DNA of 64,000 bases, from NCBI GenBank assembly GCA_963844235.1, contig CAWJNF010000005.1:434001-498000 (forward strand). Reading direction: 5' to 3'. This DNA is from CAWJNF01 sp963844235. GTDB lineage: Bacteria > Actinomycetota > Thermoleophilia > Gaiellales > Gaiellaceae. Below the pieces are notes generated by a model. The model was given only the letters and a program-made list of their open reading frames with translations. It had not been told where the DNA came from and did no database searches. The first letter of the stretch is position 1. Every line of letters starts with the position of its first letter. Below, in pieces: positions 23,038 through 31,265 of this stretch. Both the position numbers and the translations under genes were made by a program.

Positions 23038-25092
23038 TCACGTGTTGTCACGCGGTACGGAAAATGTCCACGTGCGTGCCCAGGCTGGGCTCCCACCCTC
23101 GTGCGCCTCCAAGGTGGTCGTGACGTGGAACTGCCCGGCCGTTGCGGTCATCGAGCCGGTCGCGACGCAGCGGACGTCCCAGCTGTCGCCGCGGCGCAGA
23201 CCGGTCACCATCTCATGCTCGGCAAGAGCCGACAGCGGGTCACCCTCGACGATCGAATAGCGGTTGGTGGAGATCTGCTCGAGCTCGGTGTCGGTCGGCT
23301 CGAGCAGCACGCGACCTCCGAGGTCCCAGTCGAAGTCGAGCGTCGCACGTCCGCTGGCGAGGTCGAGCGCGATCGACCGCCCGCCGACGCCCTCCTTCAG
23401 TGTGCGCGTCGGGTAGGCGGGGGGCTCCTCGGGCTCGGGCAGGCTGACGGCAGCGTCCTCAGGCCGATCGGGGCGGACCGGCAGAACGAGACGTCCCCCG
23501 AAAAGCGTCAGCGTCACGGGCTCGGGTGAGGGCCACGCGAGGGGCCAGTACGTCGGCGACACCGCGACCCGGAGGCGGTGGCCGGCCGGGAAGCGGTGCG
23601 CGATCGTGTCGAGCCCCACTTCCACCCGGTAGCGGCGTCCCGGGACGAGCGGTCGTGGATTCTCGTGGCCGTCGCGGTGAGTCAGGTTGAGGAGACCGCG
23701 GGTGACGAGGAGGGACATGCCGTCCGGGGCGACGTCGCACAGGCGCACGCAGACGAGGGTCTGCGGCCTGTCGGCTGCCAGCTCCAGGACCACCTCTGTC
23801 CGCCCGAGGAGCACGAGTGGCTCGGCGAGGGGCCCGGAGGTCGAGCAGAGGGAAAGGCCGTCCTCCCGGCGTTGGTCCGGGGGCAAGTCGGGCGAGCGTC
23901 CGTCTGCGCACCACGCACCCGATTCGAGGCCGCAGAGCTGGGAGCCCCGAAGCGACCTCCCTCGCCTTTCGCCTGCTGCCGAACGCGGGGCAGACCGGTT
24001 CGCCAGGACGACGTCTTCGCCCCGGATCTCCGCATCGAGGAGCTGGACGTGATGCGACGGCCACGTTTCCTCGGCCACCCAGGTGCCGGCTCGTTCCGCG
24101 AGCAGGCTGCGCGGTTGCACCGAGTCCTGGAGCCAGAGGAGCAGCATCGGCTCGCGGTCGATGCCGTTGTCGACGCCCTTCAGCCAGCGGTCCCACCAGC
24201 GCACCTGCTCCTGCAGGATCCCGACCGGAGGGCCGGGGACACCGTGGACAGGGTCGTTGTGGCCCCACGGGCCGATCAGGCCCTTCCGGGGCACGGCCAG
24301 CCCTTCGAGCAGGCGCAGCACCGCGTCGGTGTACCCGTCCGTCCAGCCGCCGACGGCGTATACGGGGCAGCGGATCGCCGCGTAGTCCTCGCAGACCGAG
24401 CCATGCCGCCAGTAGTCGTCGCGGCGCTGATGGGCGAGCCAGGGCTCGATGAACGGCGGCGTCTGCTCGAGGCGCTCGAGCCAGCGCTCACGCCAATCCT
24501 CGACGAACCTCGGATCGGGCGGCATCGCGTTGAAGGCGAGCATCGATGTCGCCCACTGCAGCATGTCCATGGCGAGGACGCAGCCGCCCCTGTAGTGCAC
24601 ATCGTCCGAGTAGCGGTCATCCGACGCGTAGATGCTCATGATCGCCTTCAGCGCCGGGGGCTGCCGCGCGGCCACCTGCAGGCTCGCGAACCCGCCCCAC
24701 GAGTAGCCGGTCATCCCCACGGAGCCGTCGCACCACGTCTGCTCCGCGATCCACGCGATCGCCTCGACGCAATCGCGCTGCTCCTGCGCGCTGTACTCGT
24801 CGAGGATGAACCCGTCCGAGTCGCCCGTGCCGCGGATGTCGACGCGCACGCCCGCGTAGCCGTGGCCGGCGAAGTAGCTCATCTCCTGGTGGTCGCTCAC
24901 GGCGACGCCGTCGTTCCGACGGTAGGGGAGGTAGCAGAGGACGGCCGGTACCGGGCCTGCATCTACCGGGAGCCAGAGGCGGGCCGCCAGCCGGGTTCCG
25001 TCTGTGAGCGGGATCCATTCGTGCTCGACGACGCGAACCTCGTGCGGGTAGTCAGTGCGGACGCGGACGCCCTTGGGGGTCAAGTCTTGCAT
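23038..25092 (-). CDS. CocE/NonD-family X-Pro dipeptidyl-peptidase-like hydrolase
   Basis: 684-residue serine hydrolase of the cocaine esterase/glutaryl-7-ACA acylase type. It has an alpha/beta-hydrolase core (VRVVEHEWIPLTDGTRLAAR, VDIRGTGDSDGFILDEYS, nucleophile in GMTGYSWGGFASLQ, GGWTDGYTDA, GPWGHNDPVHG) and a C-terminal jelly-roll domain (~residues 420-680). The only possible ATG (25090-25092) and TTG starts lie inside the right part of the left arm of the 72-bp hairpin repeat, so the protein begins MQDLTPKG from repeat sequence. No ATG, GTG or TTG codon occurs downstream before conserved sequence. The substrate is unknown; it lacks an export signal. Confidence 0.85.
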   Translation of the reverse strand: MQDLTPKGVRVRTDYPHEVRVVEHEWIPLTDGTRLAARLWLPVDAGPVPAVLCYLPYRRNDGVAVSDHQEMSYFAGHGYAGVRVDIRGTGDSDGFILDEYSAQEQRDCVEAIAWIAEQTWCDGSVGMTGYSWGGFASLQVAARQPPALKAIMSIYASDDRYSDDVHYRGGCVLAMDMLQWATSMLAFNAMPPDPRFVEDWRERWLERLEQTPPFIEPWLAHQRRDDYWRHGSVCEDYAAIRCPVYAVGGWTDGYTDAVLRLLEGLAVPRKGLIGPWGHNDPVHGVPGPPVGILQEQVRWWDRWLKGVDNGIDREPMLLLWLQDSVQPRSLLAERAGTWVAEETWPSHHVQLLDAEIRGEDVVLANRSAPRSAAGERRGRSLRGSQLCGLESGAWCADGRSPDLPPDQRREDGLSLCSTSGPLAEPLVLLGRTEVVLELAADRPQTLVCVRLCDVAPDGMSLLVTRGLLNLTHRDGHENPRPLVPGRRYRVEVGLDTIAHRFPAGHRLRVAVSPTYWPLAWPSPEPVTLTLFGGRLVLPVRPDRPEDAAVSLPEPEEPPAYPTRTLKEGVGGRSIALDLASGRATLDFDWDLGGRVLLEPTDTELEQISTNRYSIVEGDPLSALAEHEMVTGLRRGDSWDVRCVATGSMTATAGQFHVTTTLEAHEGGSPAWARTWTFSVPRDNT

Positions 25093-25147
25093 TCGAGCAT
25101 GGGACGACAGCCCGACGCGCTTATGTTCGTATGCAAGACTTGACCCC
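25076..25147. repeat. 72-bp hairpin repeat, copy 2
   Basis: The same exact 16-bp arms as copy 1 (GGGGTCAAGTCTTGCA at 25076-25091, complement at 25132-25147), with inner CTTATGTTCG also shared. It lies between serS and the CocE-like gene, whose start codon it supplies. Confidence 0.85.
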
Positions 25148-25162
25148 TGTTCCGGGCCGGTC

Positions 25163-26383
25163 TCAGGCTCCTGCTGCGACCTTCGCGGGTGCGCCGAAGC
25201 GCTGCAGAACCTCGGGGACAGCGACCTCGCCGCTCTCGTCCTGGCAGTTCTCCAGCACGGCGAGGAGCGCGCGCGCCGTCACCGCGGTCCCGTTGAGCGT
25301 GTGCGCGTGCTGGAGCCCGCGCTCGCCCCGGAAGCGCACGTCGAGGCGGCGCGCCTGGAAGTCCGTCGTGTTCGAGGTCGAGGTGATCTCGCGGTAACGC
25401 TGCTGGGACGGGAACCACGCCTCGATGTCGTACTTCTTGACCGCCGACGCGCCCAGGTCACCGGCGGCCACGTTGACGATGCGGTACGGGACACCGAGCC
25501 CCTGGACGAGCTCCTCCTCGATCGCGAGCAGCAGCTCGTGCTCGTCCTCGGAGCGCTCCGGCAGGCAGAAGACGAACATCTCGACCTTGTCGAACTGGTG
25601 GACGCGGAACATGCCGCGCGTGTCCTTGCCCGCTGCCCCGGCCTCGCGGCGAAAGCACGTCGAGTAGCCGGCATAGCGGCGCGGCAGCTCCTCCACGTCG
25701 AGCGTCTCGCTCATGTGGAGAGCGGCGAGGCCGACCTCGGACGTCCCGGTGAGATACATCTCGTCGCGCTCGATCGCGTAGATGTTGACCTCGTCCGTAG
25801 GCAGGAAGCCGGTTCCGTACATGGCGTCCTCGCGGACGAGCACCGGCGGCAGCACGGGCACGAAGCCCTTCGCGACAACGAGGTCGAGCGCGTAGCGGTA
25901 GAGCGCGAGCTCGGCAAGCGCGAAGCTGCCCATCCGGTACGCAAAGCGCGAGCCGGCGACGCGCGCCCCGCGCTCCATGTCGATCCAGGCGAGCTCGAGG
26001 TGGTCTCTGGGGTTGGCGAGGCCTGGGAGCTTGCCGACCCGTTTGATCTCGATGGCATCCTCGTCCGTGAACCCGTCGGGCGCCGTCGGATCAGGCGGGT
26101 TGGGCACCTGGGTGAGCAGCTCGTCGCGTCGAGCGGCCGCCTGCGCCAGCTTGTCCTCGAGCTGTGCCAGCTCGGCCTTCACGGTCCTCAGCGTCTCGAT
26201 CTGCTCGGGCGTCGGCTTGCCCTTCAGCTTCGTCTTTGAGCGCTGCTCGTCGACCTGGGGCACGAGTGCGAGCCACTCGGCGTCGGCGGCCATCAGCGCG
26301 TCGAAGGCGTCGGCGGCGCCTTTGCGTAGGAGAGCCGTCCGCCAGCCCGCGGGATCCTTGCGCGCTGCCCGGATGTCGATCAT
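25163..26383 (-). CDS. serS: seryl-tRNA synthetase
   Basis: Charges tRNA-Ser with serine. 406 residues with the N-terminal coiled-coil arm (MIDIRAARKDPAGWRTALL; helices ~30-100) and the class II core: motif 2 YSTCFRREAGAAGKDTRGMF followed by RVHQFDKVEMF, and motif 3 LNGTAVTARALLAVLENCQ. TGTSEVGLAALHM is the serine-binding TxE region. The ATG overlaps the stop of the upstream HAD gene (ATGA), so the two are translationally coupled. Downstream lies the 72-bp repeat. Arm length is slightly short but within family range. Confidence 0.97.
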   Translation of the reverse strand: MIDIRAARKDPAGWRTALLRKGAADAFDALMAADAEWLALVPQVDEQRSKTKLKGKPTPEQIETLRTVKAELAQLEDKLAQAAARRDELLTQVPNPPDPTAPDGFTDEDAIEIKRVGKLPGLANPRDHLELAWIDMERGARVAGSRFAYRMGSFALAELALYRYALDLVVAKGFVPVLPPVLVREDAMYGTGFLPTDEVNIYAIERDEMYLTGTSEVGLAALHMSETLDVEELPRRYAGYSTCFRREAGAAGKDTRGMFRVHQFDKVEMFVFCLPERSEDEHELLLAIEEELVQGLGVPYRIVNVAAGDLGASAVKKYDIEAWFPSQQRYREITSTSNTTDFQARRLDVRFRGERGLQHAHTLNGTAVTARALLAVLENCQDESGEVAVPEVLQRFGAPAKVAAGA

Positions 26384-27192
26384 GCCGCGCCAATCCTACG
26401 GCGGCGCTCGACGATCGCCTCGAGCACCTGGGCGACGCCCTCGTCCTCGGCCGATGGGCAGACGTCGTCGGCGATCCCGAGCACGGTCGGATCGCCGTTC
26501 GCGACGCTGATCCCGTAGCCGGCCCACTGGAGCAGCTCGAGGTCGTTCTCCGCGTCTCCGAATGCGACCACGCGGTCCTGCTCCACCTCGAGAAGCCGAG
26601 CCAGGAAGGCGAGCCCCGAGCCCTTGGTTACTCCTTTCCGGGACAGCTCGAGGAAGATCGGCAGCGACTTGGAGATGTGGAGGCGGTCGCCGAAACGGGC
26701 CACCATACGCTCCTTCAGCAGGTCGATCTCCTCGGGCTCGGCCACGCTCACGAGCTTGGTCGGCGGCCGCTCGAGCCAGGCGAGCAGGTCGCCGACGCGG
26801 TGCAGCTCGAGGTGCTGGAAGCGCGCGTAGCGCTCGGCCTCCGGCGTGATCTCGGCTACGTAGAGCTCGTCGTCGACGTAGGCGTTGAGCCCGTGTCCCG
26901 CCTCCTGCACGGCCGCAATCGCCTCGCGCGCGAGCTCGACCGGGATGGGCTCGTGGCGCAGGAACTCGCCGGTGGACGGATCGACCACCGCTGCGCCCTG
27001 GTAGCAGACGATCGGCTCGTCGAGGCCGGCCGCCCGCGCGTAGCGAACGGCCGACTGATACATCCGCCCGGTGACGATCGCGACCCGGATGCCCGCCCGC
27101 CGCGCCGCGGCGATCGCGGCCACGGTGCGCTCGCGGATGACGAGGTCGGAGGCGAGCAGCGTCCCGTCGAGATCGCACGCGACGAGCTCCAC
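26380..27192 (-). CDS. Cof-type HAD hydrolase
   Basis: About 270 residues; a GTG at 27190-27192 is preferred, since it places ELVACDLDGTLLASD at the usual position, while a TTG at 27216 is an alternative. It has HAD motif I DLDGTL, motif II AIVTGR, the C2 cap (IVCYQGAAVVDPSTGEFLRH), motif III lysine in SRKGVTKGSGLAFL, and motif IV GDAENDLELLQWAGYGISVA. It is a phosphatase of the Cof/YbiV type acting on sugar phosphates or flavin-type metabolites; the exact substrate is unknown. It overlaps serS by four bases, an arrangement suggesting shared growth-linked expression. Confidence 0.88.
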   Translation of the reverse strand: MELVACDLDGTLLASDLVIRERTVAAIAAARRAGIRVAIVTGRMYQSAVRYARAAGLDEPIVCYQGAAVVDPSTGEFLRHEPIPVELAREAIAAVQEAGHGLNAYVDDELYVAEITPEAERYARFQHLELHRVGDLLAWLERPPTKLVSVAEPEEIDLLKERMVARFGDRLHISKSLPIFLELSRKGVTKGSGLAFLARLLEVEQDRVVAFGDAENDLELLQWAGYGISVANGDPTVLGIADDVCPSAEDEGVAQVLEAIVERRRRIGAA

Positions 27193-27254
27193 CTCCCGCG
27201 GGAAGCCCGCCGGCAAGGTGTACAGGCCGGATCCCGCCCGGCCCGGGATCGCCG

Positions 27255-27749
27255 CTACCCCGACGTCGACTGGACGACGTACGCCGCGACGTCGTTGATC
27301 TGCTCCGGGCTGAGCGTCCCGGAGAACGGCGGCATCTGACCCATGCCGTTCGTCACGCGGTCGACGACGAGCTCGAAGGGTGGCTGCGCGTCGTCGAGGT
27401 TCGGGCCGATAACGCCGCTCGTCCCCGCCGCTTCGAGCGTGTGGCACGAGCCACAGCCGTTGGCGGCGAAGAGCTCCTCGCCGGCGGCGGGATCGCCTTG
27501 CGCCTCCTCGCCGGCGCCGGTATCGGCCCCGCCCGTCTCGGCCCCGCCCGTCTCGGCCCCGCCCGTCTCGGCCCCGCCCGTGTCCGTCCCGCCGGTCTCG
27601 GCCCCGCCCGTCTCGGTCCCGCCGGTCTCCGCGGGAGGCGATCCGCTCACGGTCTCGGGTGCGGTCGTGCGGGTCGTTTCGTTGCCGCACGCGGCCAGCC
27701 CGAGGGCGACGGCCACCGCCGCGGCCGCGATGACGGTAGGGCGAGGCAT
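27255..27749 (-). CDS. c-type cytochrome lipoprotein with ETGGA repeats
   Basis: 164 residues: signal peptide and lipobox (ALGLAACGNET), then a repetitive linker of about eight five-residue ETGGA/DTGGA units encoded by a 15-bp tandem repeat (about 27520-27630). A class I cytochrome c domain follows, with the heme motif CGSCH in FAANGCGSCHTLEAAG and a distal Met in NGMGQMPPFSGTLSPEQIND. It would be membrane-anchored on the outside and carry electrons between respiratory complexes, the repeat acting as a flexible tether. It overlaps the 3' part of the upstream membrane-protein frame by 103 bases, which is unusual. Confidence 0.9.
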   Translation of the reverse strand: MPRPTVIAAAAVAVALGLAACGNETTRTTAPETVSGSPPAETGGTETGGAETGGTDTGGAETGGAETGGAETGGADTGAGEEAQGDPAAGEELFAANGCGSCHTLEAAGTSGVIGPNLDDAQPPFELVVDRVTNGMGQMPPFSGTLSPEQINDVAAYVVQSTSG

Positions 27750-29308
27750 ACGGGCGCGAGTTTATAGGAGTCGCCTGGACGTCGAACGCGCGAACCGGCA
27801 AGGCCGAAGGCGATCAGCGCGGCGCACCAGCCGACGCCGTGCGTCAGTACCTTGTCCGGCGAGTCGTTGACGATCACCGAGGCCACGGTCACGACGAGCA
27901 GCGCCAGCAGGCAGGCGCCGTCGGCCGGCCGGAGGCGCCGGCGCAGGTCGCCGTAGCGCCAGCACATCACCACGAGGGGAACGAGCCCCAGGCCGAAGAC
28001 GAGCGCGATTGCGCGGGGCGACTCGACCGCGAGACGTGCGGAGAGCTCGATTCGGTCGAGGAGGCGGCCGGGATTGCCGCTCAGGTGCTCGGGCGGCGCG
28101 ATCAGGAGCACCGCCGCCGCGGCGCCGGCTGCGAGCGCCACCGCGATCAGCCCGCGCCGGCGCTCCAGATCGAGCGCGAGCACGGCGAGCCCGACGACGG
28201 CGACCGCGGCGCCCGTGACCGAGGCGCCGAGGCCTCCGGGGGCGATCGTGACCAGCGCGAGGCCGCCCACCGCGATCAGCGCCCCCAGCCCGAAGCGCTC
28301 CCACAGCAGCGCCGCGGCGACCAGCGCCGTGCCGACGAGGATCGTTTCGAGCTCGTTGGCCAGGCCGAAGAAGCGGCCACCACCGTCGGGGTTGGGCCCG
28401 AGCAGCGACAACGAGAGCGCCTGGCCGTCCGCGAGAAGGACGATGTAGTGGAAGACGAGGACGCCGGTGAGCAGAAGGCCGACGGCGAGCCGCGTTCGGG
28501 CCAACCAGGTGCCGCCGGCGACGAGCGCCGCCATGGCGAGAGCGAAGGCCCACCAGTCGGCCACGCCGGCGAGCGAGAGCGCGAGCGACGCAGTCGCTGC
28601 GGCCGGGAACGCGAGCACGACCGCCGTGCCGGCGAGGGACGAGCGAGAGATGAGCGCGGTCACGACGAGGGCGACGAAGAGGGCTCCGTACGCGACGGTC
28701 GCTTCGAGCCGAGCCTCCCGGGTAGCGCTGAGGCGCTCGTCCAGCTCGCGCAGCGCCGATACCGGCTCGGCCGACGGCTCCGACGAGAGCGTGCGTCCGC
28801 GCACTGAATCGGGCACGGATCGGCCCTCCAGCTCGAGCACGGTCGGGGCGACGTCTGCGATCGTGACCAGGCCTGGCATGCGGGTGGACGGTGAGGTCAG
28901 GAGCCCGCCGAACCCGGCGCCCTGGATCGCGATGGGGTAGCGCGTGTCGTTCGGATGCTCACCGGGAGGCGGCAGGACGAGCTGGACCCGTACCTCGCAG
29001 CAGCCGGGCGGCTCGGGGTCACCCGCCTCCGCCGCCTCGATGACGGAAGGCTGCTGCTCGCGGCGAAGCGGGTGATCGAGCCTGCCGGAGAGCAGCGCCT
29101 CGAGCGCCTCCTCCCGCGACACGGGCTCGGCCCAGCCGGGTACGAGCAGGCCGACCGCGGCCCCCGCCGAGGCGGCCGCTGCCAGGTCGAGTTCGGGCAC
29201 GATCTCGACACGGACGTCCGTCTGCGCGCCGGTCGGCTGCGCCAGGATCAGGGCGGAGGCGAGCAGGGCCGTTAACACGGCGACAAGCCCGCTCAATCTG
29301 GCCTTCAC
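27647..29308 (-). CDS. large membrane protein with alkaline-phosphatase-like extracellular segment
   Basis: 553 residues from GTG. A signal-like N-terminus is followed by an extracytoplasmic part (residues ~30-200) holding MPGLVTIADVAPTVLELEGR and VPDSVRGRTLSS, which resembles the end of the alkaline-phosphatase/sulfatase fold. About ten hydrophobic helices follow. A GPNPDGGGRFFGLANELET loop lies in the middle. The frame runs 103 bases into the cytochrome c gene; a one-base shift near 27,800 would end it instead at the TAA at 27762-27764, so another indel is possible. Function unknown; the mix suggests a membrane enzyme acting on a lipid-linked or cell-wall substrate. Confidence 0.65.
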   Translation of the reverse strand: MKARLSGLVAVLTALLASALILAQPTGAQTDVRVEIVPELDLAAAASAGAAVGLLVPGWAEPVSREEALEALLSGRLDHPLRREQQPSVIEAAEAGDPEPPGCCEVRVQLVLPPPGEHPNDTRYPIAIQGAGFGGLLTSPSTRMPGLVTIADVAPTVLELEGRSVPDSVRGRTLSSEPSAEPVSALRELDERLSATREARLEATVAYGALFVALVVTALISRSSLAGTAVVLAFPAAATASLALSLAGVADWWAFALAMAALVAGGTWLARTRLAVGLLLTGVLVFHYIVLLADGQALSLSLLGPNPDGGGRFFGLANELETILVGTALVAAALLWERFGLGALIAVGGLALVTIAPGGLGASVTGAAVAVVGLAVLALDLERRRGLIAVALAAGAAAAVLLIAPPEHLSGNPGRLLDRIELSARLAVESPRAIALVFGLGLVPLVVMCWRYGDLRRRLRPADGACLLALLVVTVASVIVNDSPDKVLTHGVGWCAALIAFGLAGSRVRRPGDSYKLAPVCLALPSSRPRRWPSPSGWPRAATKRPARPHPRP

Positions 29309-29361
29309 AGGGTGAACGGTACAATCGGCATACAGGGCGCCTACGGCCCGTAACGCGGCAA

Positions 29362-30273
29362 ATGAAACGCAAGAGCTTCGGACGAGACTTCGGCCTGTCC
29401 TCCCGGATGGCGTTGACGACGTTCCTGCTCGGCCTGCTCTACGTCTTCTTCTTCGTCGTCCTCTTCCAGATCTTCAACCTCGGCCTGGCGGCCGCGATCG
29501 TCCTCTGCGGCGGGCTTCTGCTCGTCCAGCTCTGGACCTCCGACAAGATCGCGCTGCGCGCGGCCGGTGCAAAGATCGTCGAGCGCGATCAGGCGCCGGA
29601 TCTGCACGACATGGTCGAGCGGCTGTGTGCGATGGCCGACCTGCAGAAGCCCCGCATCGCGGTCATCGACACGGACGTACCGAACGCGTTCGCGACCGGC
29701 CGCAGCCCCAAACATGCTGCTGTCGCCGTAACGCGCGGGCTCTGGCAGCGCCTCGAGCCCAAGGAGATCGAGGGCGTGTTGGCGCACGAGCTTTCGCACA
29801 TCGCGAACCGCGACGTCGTCACGATGACGATCGCGAGCTTCTTCTCGATGGTCGCCGCGATGCTGATCCGCTTCGGGTTTTACTCGAGCATGTTCTCGGG
29901 CGGGAACAACCGCGACCAGGGCGCCGTGCCCGTCTGGCTGATCATGGTCGTCGTCTCGATCGTGACGTACGTGATCAGCTATATCCTCATCCTCGCGATC
30001 TCGCGCTACCGCGAGTACGCGGCCGACCGGGGCGCAGCGCTGATGACCGGCGCGCCCGAGCACCTGATGAGCGCTCTGCAGAAGATCGCGAGCCGTATCA
30101 CGCAGATCCCGCAGAAGGATTTGCGCGAGGTCGCCGGCATGAACGCCTTCTTCATCGTCCCGACGAACTGGCGGCAGGCGACCGGGGAGCTCTTCCTCAC
30201 GCACCCGCCGCTCGAGAAGCGGCTCGCAGCTCTGGCCGAGATCGCTCGCGAGATGGGCCGGCCGGTCCCGTAG
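29362..30273 (+). CDS. htpX: membrane zinc metalloprotease HtpX
   Basis: 303-residue M48 protease that degrades misfolded membrane proteins. Two N-terminal helices (LLGLLYVFFFVVLFQIFNLG, LAAAIVLCGGLLLVQLW) precede the catalytic HELSHIANRDVV (zinc ligands, catalytic Glu). Two more helices follow, then the third ligand in YREYAADRGAALMTG. The length is typical. It is the first gene of a unit with pspAB, convergent with pspA-pspAA: an envelope-stress cluster. A TACAAT hexamer at 29320-29325 is a possible -10 box, with no clear -35. The TAG stop is part of a palindromic repeat. Confidence 0.95.
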   Translation: MKRKSFGRDFGLSSRMALTTFLLGLLYVFFFVVLFQIFNLGLAAAIVLCGGLLLVQLWTSDKIALRAAGAKIVERDQAPDLHDMVERLCAMADLQKPRIAVIDTDVPNAFATGRSPKHAAVAVTRGLWQRLEPKEIEGVLAHELSHIANRDVVTMTIASFFSMVAAMLIRFGFYSSMFSGGNNRDQGAVPVWLIMVVVSIVTYVISYILILAISRYREYAADRGAALMTGAPEHLMSALQKIASRITQIPQKDLREVAGMNAFFIVPTNWRQATGELFLTHPPLEKRLAALAEIAREMGRPVP

Positions 30274-30297
30274 GGGCCGGATACATCCGGCCCCTAC
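30270..30297. repeat. short GC palindrome (GGCCGGAT family), htpX-pspAB gap
   Basis: The most complete copy: GTAGGGGCCGGAT-AC-ATCCGGCCCCTAC, 26 of 28 bases symmetrical. It contains the htpX stop codon and fills the whole gap to pspAB. Confidence 0.85.
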
Positions 30298-30305
30298 TGA
30301 CGGAG

Positions 30306-30875
30306 ATGGGCCTGCTCGACACGCTCCTCGGCAAGAAGAAGCTCAAGAGCGCGAACCTCGACCGTCTCTTCGCCCTCTCGACGGCACGCGTCACGCTCGA
30401 GGCCGAGCTCGGCCTCAGGCCCGCCGGCGCCGGCGCCGTCATCTTCAAGCCCCTCTCGGCGGGCGAGTTCGTGCGGGTCGAGAACGAGATCCAGGCGCTG
30501 CTCGAGGTCATTGCGCGCGACTCCGGCTCCGACGTCCGCCGCCAGGAGGACACATACGGCTACACGTGGCTGATCGTCAGGGATCCCGACTTCGAGGACC
30601 TCGTCACCGGCACGCACCTCGTGAGCTCGGAGCTCCAGGCCCGCGGCTTCGGCGAGCAGCTCCTCGCGGCCATCTTCCGCTTCGACGGCGGGAAACACCC
30701 GGTCTACCTTCTCTACAGCTACAAGCGTGCGACGTTCTGGCCCTTCGTCCCGACGGGCGAGGACCAGAAGCGCGACAACGCCGAGGAGCTGCGCCTCAAG
30801 ACCGAGCTCGAGAAGGAGCTGCCGATGGAGGACGACCTCTCGCGCTGGTTCGGCCTGTTCGACTCCCCGGTCTGA
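30306..30875 (+). CDS. pspAB: PspA-associated protein PspAB
   Basis: 189 residues from ATG 30306. MGLLDTLLGKKKLKSANLDR at the start and ALSTARVTLEAELGLRPAGA followed by GAVIFK match the PspAB family, which accompanies PspA in actinobacteria and archaea. The C-terminal KRATFWPFVP and DLSRWFGLFDSPV are also family-like. No membrane segment. The partner role at the membrane is inferred from repeated neighbourhood with PspA and HtpX. It is separated from htpX only by a palindromic repeat and is probably cotranscribed with it. Confidence 0.85.
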   Translation: MGLLDTLLGKKKLKSANLDRLFALSTARVTLEAELGLRPAGAGAVIFKPLSAGEFVRVENEIQALLEVIARDSGSDVRRQEDTYGYTWLIVRDPDFEDLVTGTHLVSSELQARGFGEQLLAAIFRFDGGKHPVYLLYSYKRATFWPFVPTGEDQKRDNAEELRLKTELEKELPMEDDLSRWFGLFDSPV

Positions 30876-30891
30876 CCCGGGGAAACCGCAC

Positions 30892-30960
30892 GGGCCGGAT
30901 GAGATCCGGCCCCTACGTGGGCCTCTGCTCGCTCCGCCTCATGGGCCGGACGATCCGGCC
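30892..30960. repeat. two short GC palindromes between pspAB and pspAA
   Basis: GGGCCGGATGAGATCCGGCCC at 30892-30912 and GGGCCGGACGATCCGGCC at 30943-30960. They lie between two convergent stop codons, where bidirectional termination would be useful; there is no T-tract. Confidence 0.75.
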
Positions 30961-30977
30961 TGTCCGTCAATCCGGGA

Positions 30978-31265
30978 TCAGGCCGGCAGGTCCGGGATGA
31001 GACCGTGGTCGGAGAAGAGCGCGCGCGTCTCTTCGAGAGTCAGATCGCTCGGCGGGATGAGGATGTCGGAGGTGGCGAGCTCCTCGGGAGGAAGCTCGGC
31101 GCCCTGCGCCCTGACCATGCGCCACATCGCGTCGAGGCAGCGATCCAGCTCGACTTCGTCGTCTCGCTCGAGCGCCGCGACGGCGTCGTCGTCGAGACCG
31201 TTGAGCTGTGTCGCGACGGCGTCGTCGAGCCGGTACTGCCCTTCGCCCATGAGCCGGACGATCAT
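30978..31265 (-). CDS. pspAA: PspA-associated protein PspAA
   Basis: 95 residues. MIVRLMGEGQYRLDDAVATQ, LNGLDDDAVAALERDDE and SDILIPPSDLTLEETRALF match the PspAA family. Its ATG overlaps the pspA stop by four bases (31262-31265), so it is coupled to and probably made in proportion with PspA. Small soluble acidic protein that likely binds or modulates PspA. No enzymatic motif. Confidence 0.88.
   Translation of the reverse strand: MIVRLMGEGQYRLDDAVATQLNGLDDDAVAALERDDEVELDRCLDAMWRMVRAQGAELPPEELATSDILIPPSDLTLEETRALFSDHGLIPDLPA

Noticed and set aside
27520..27630. Regular 15-bp repeats that could suggest a CRISPR-like array
   Set aside because: The repeats are contiguous, without spacers, and encode the ETGGA tether of the cytochrome in frame.
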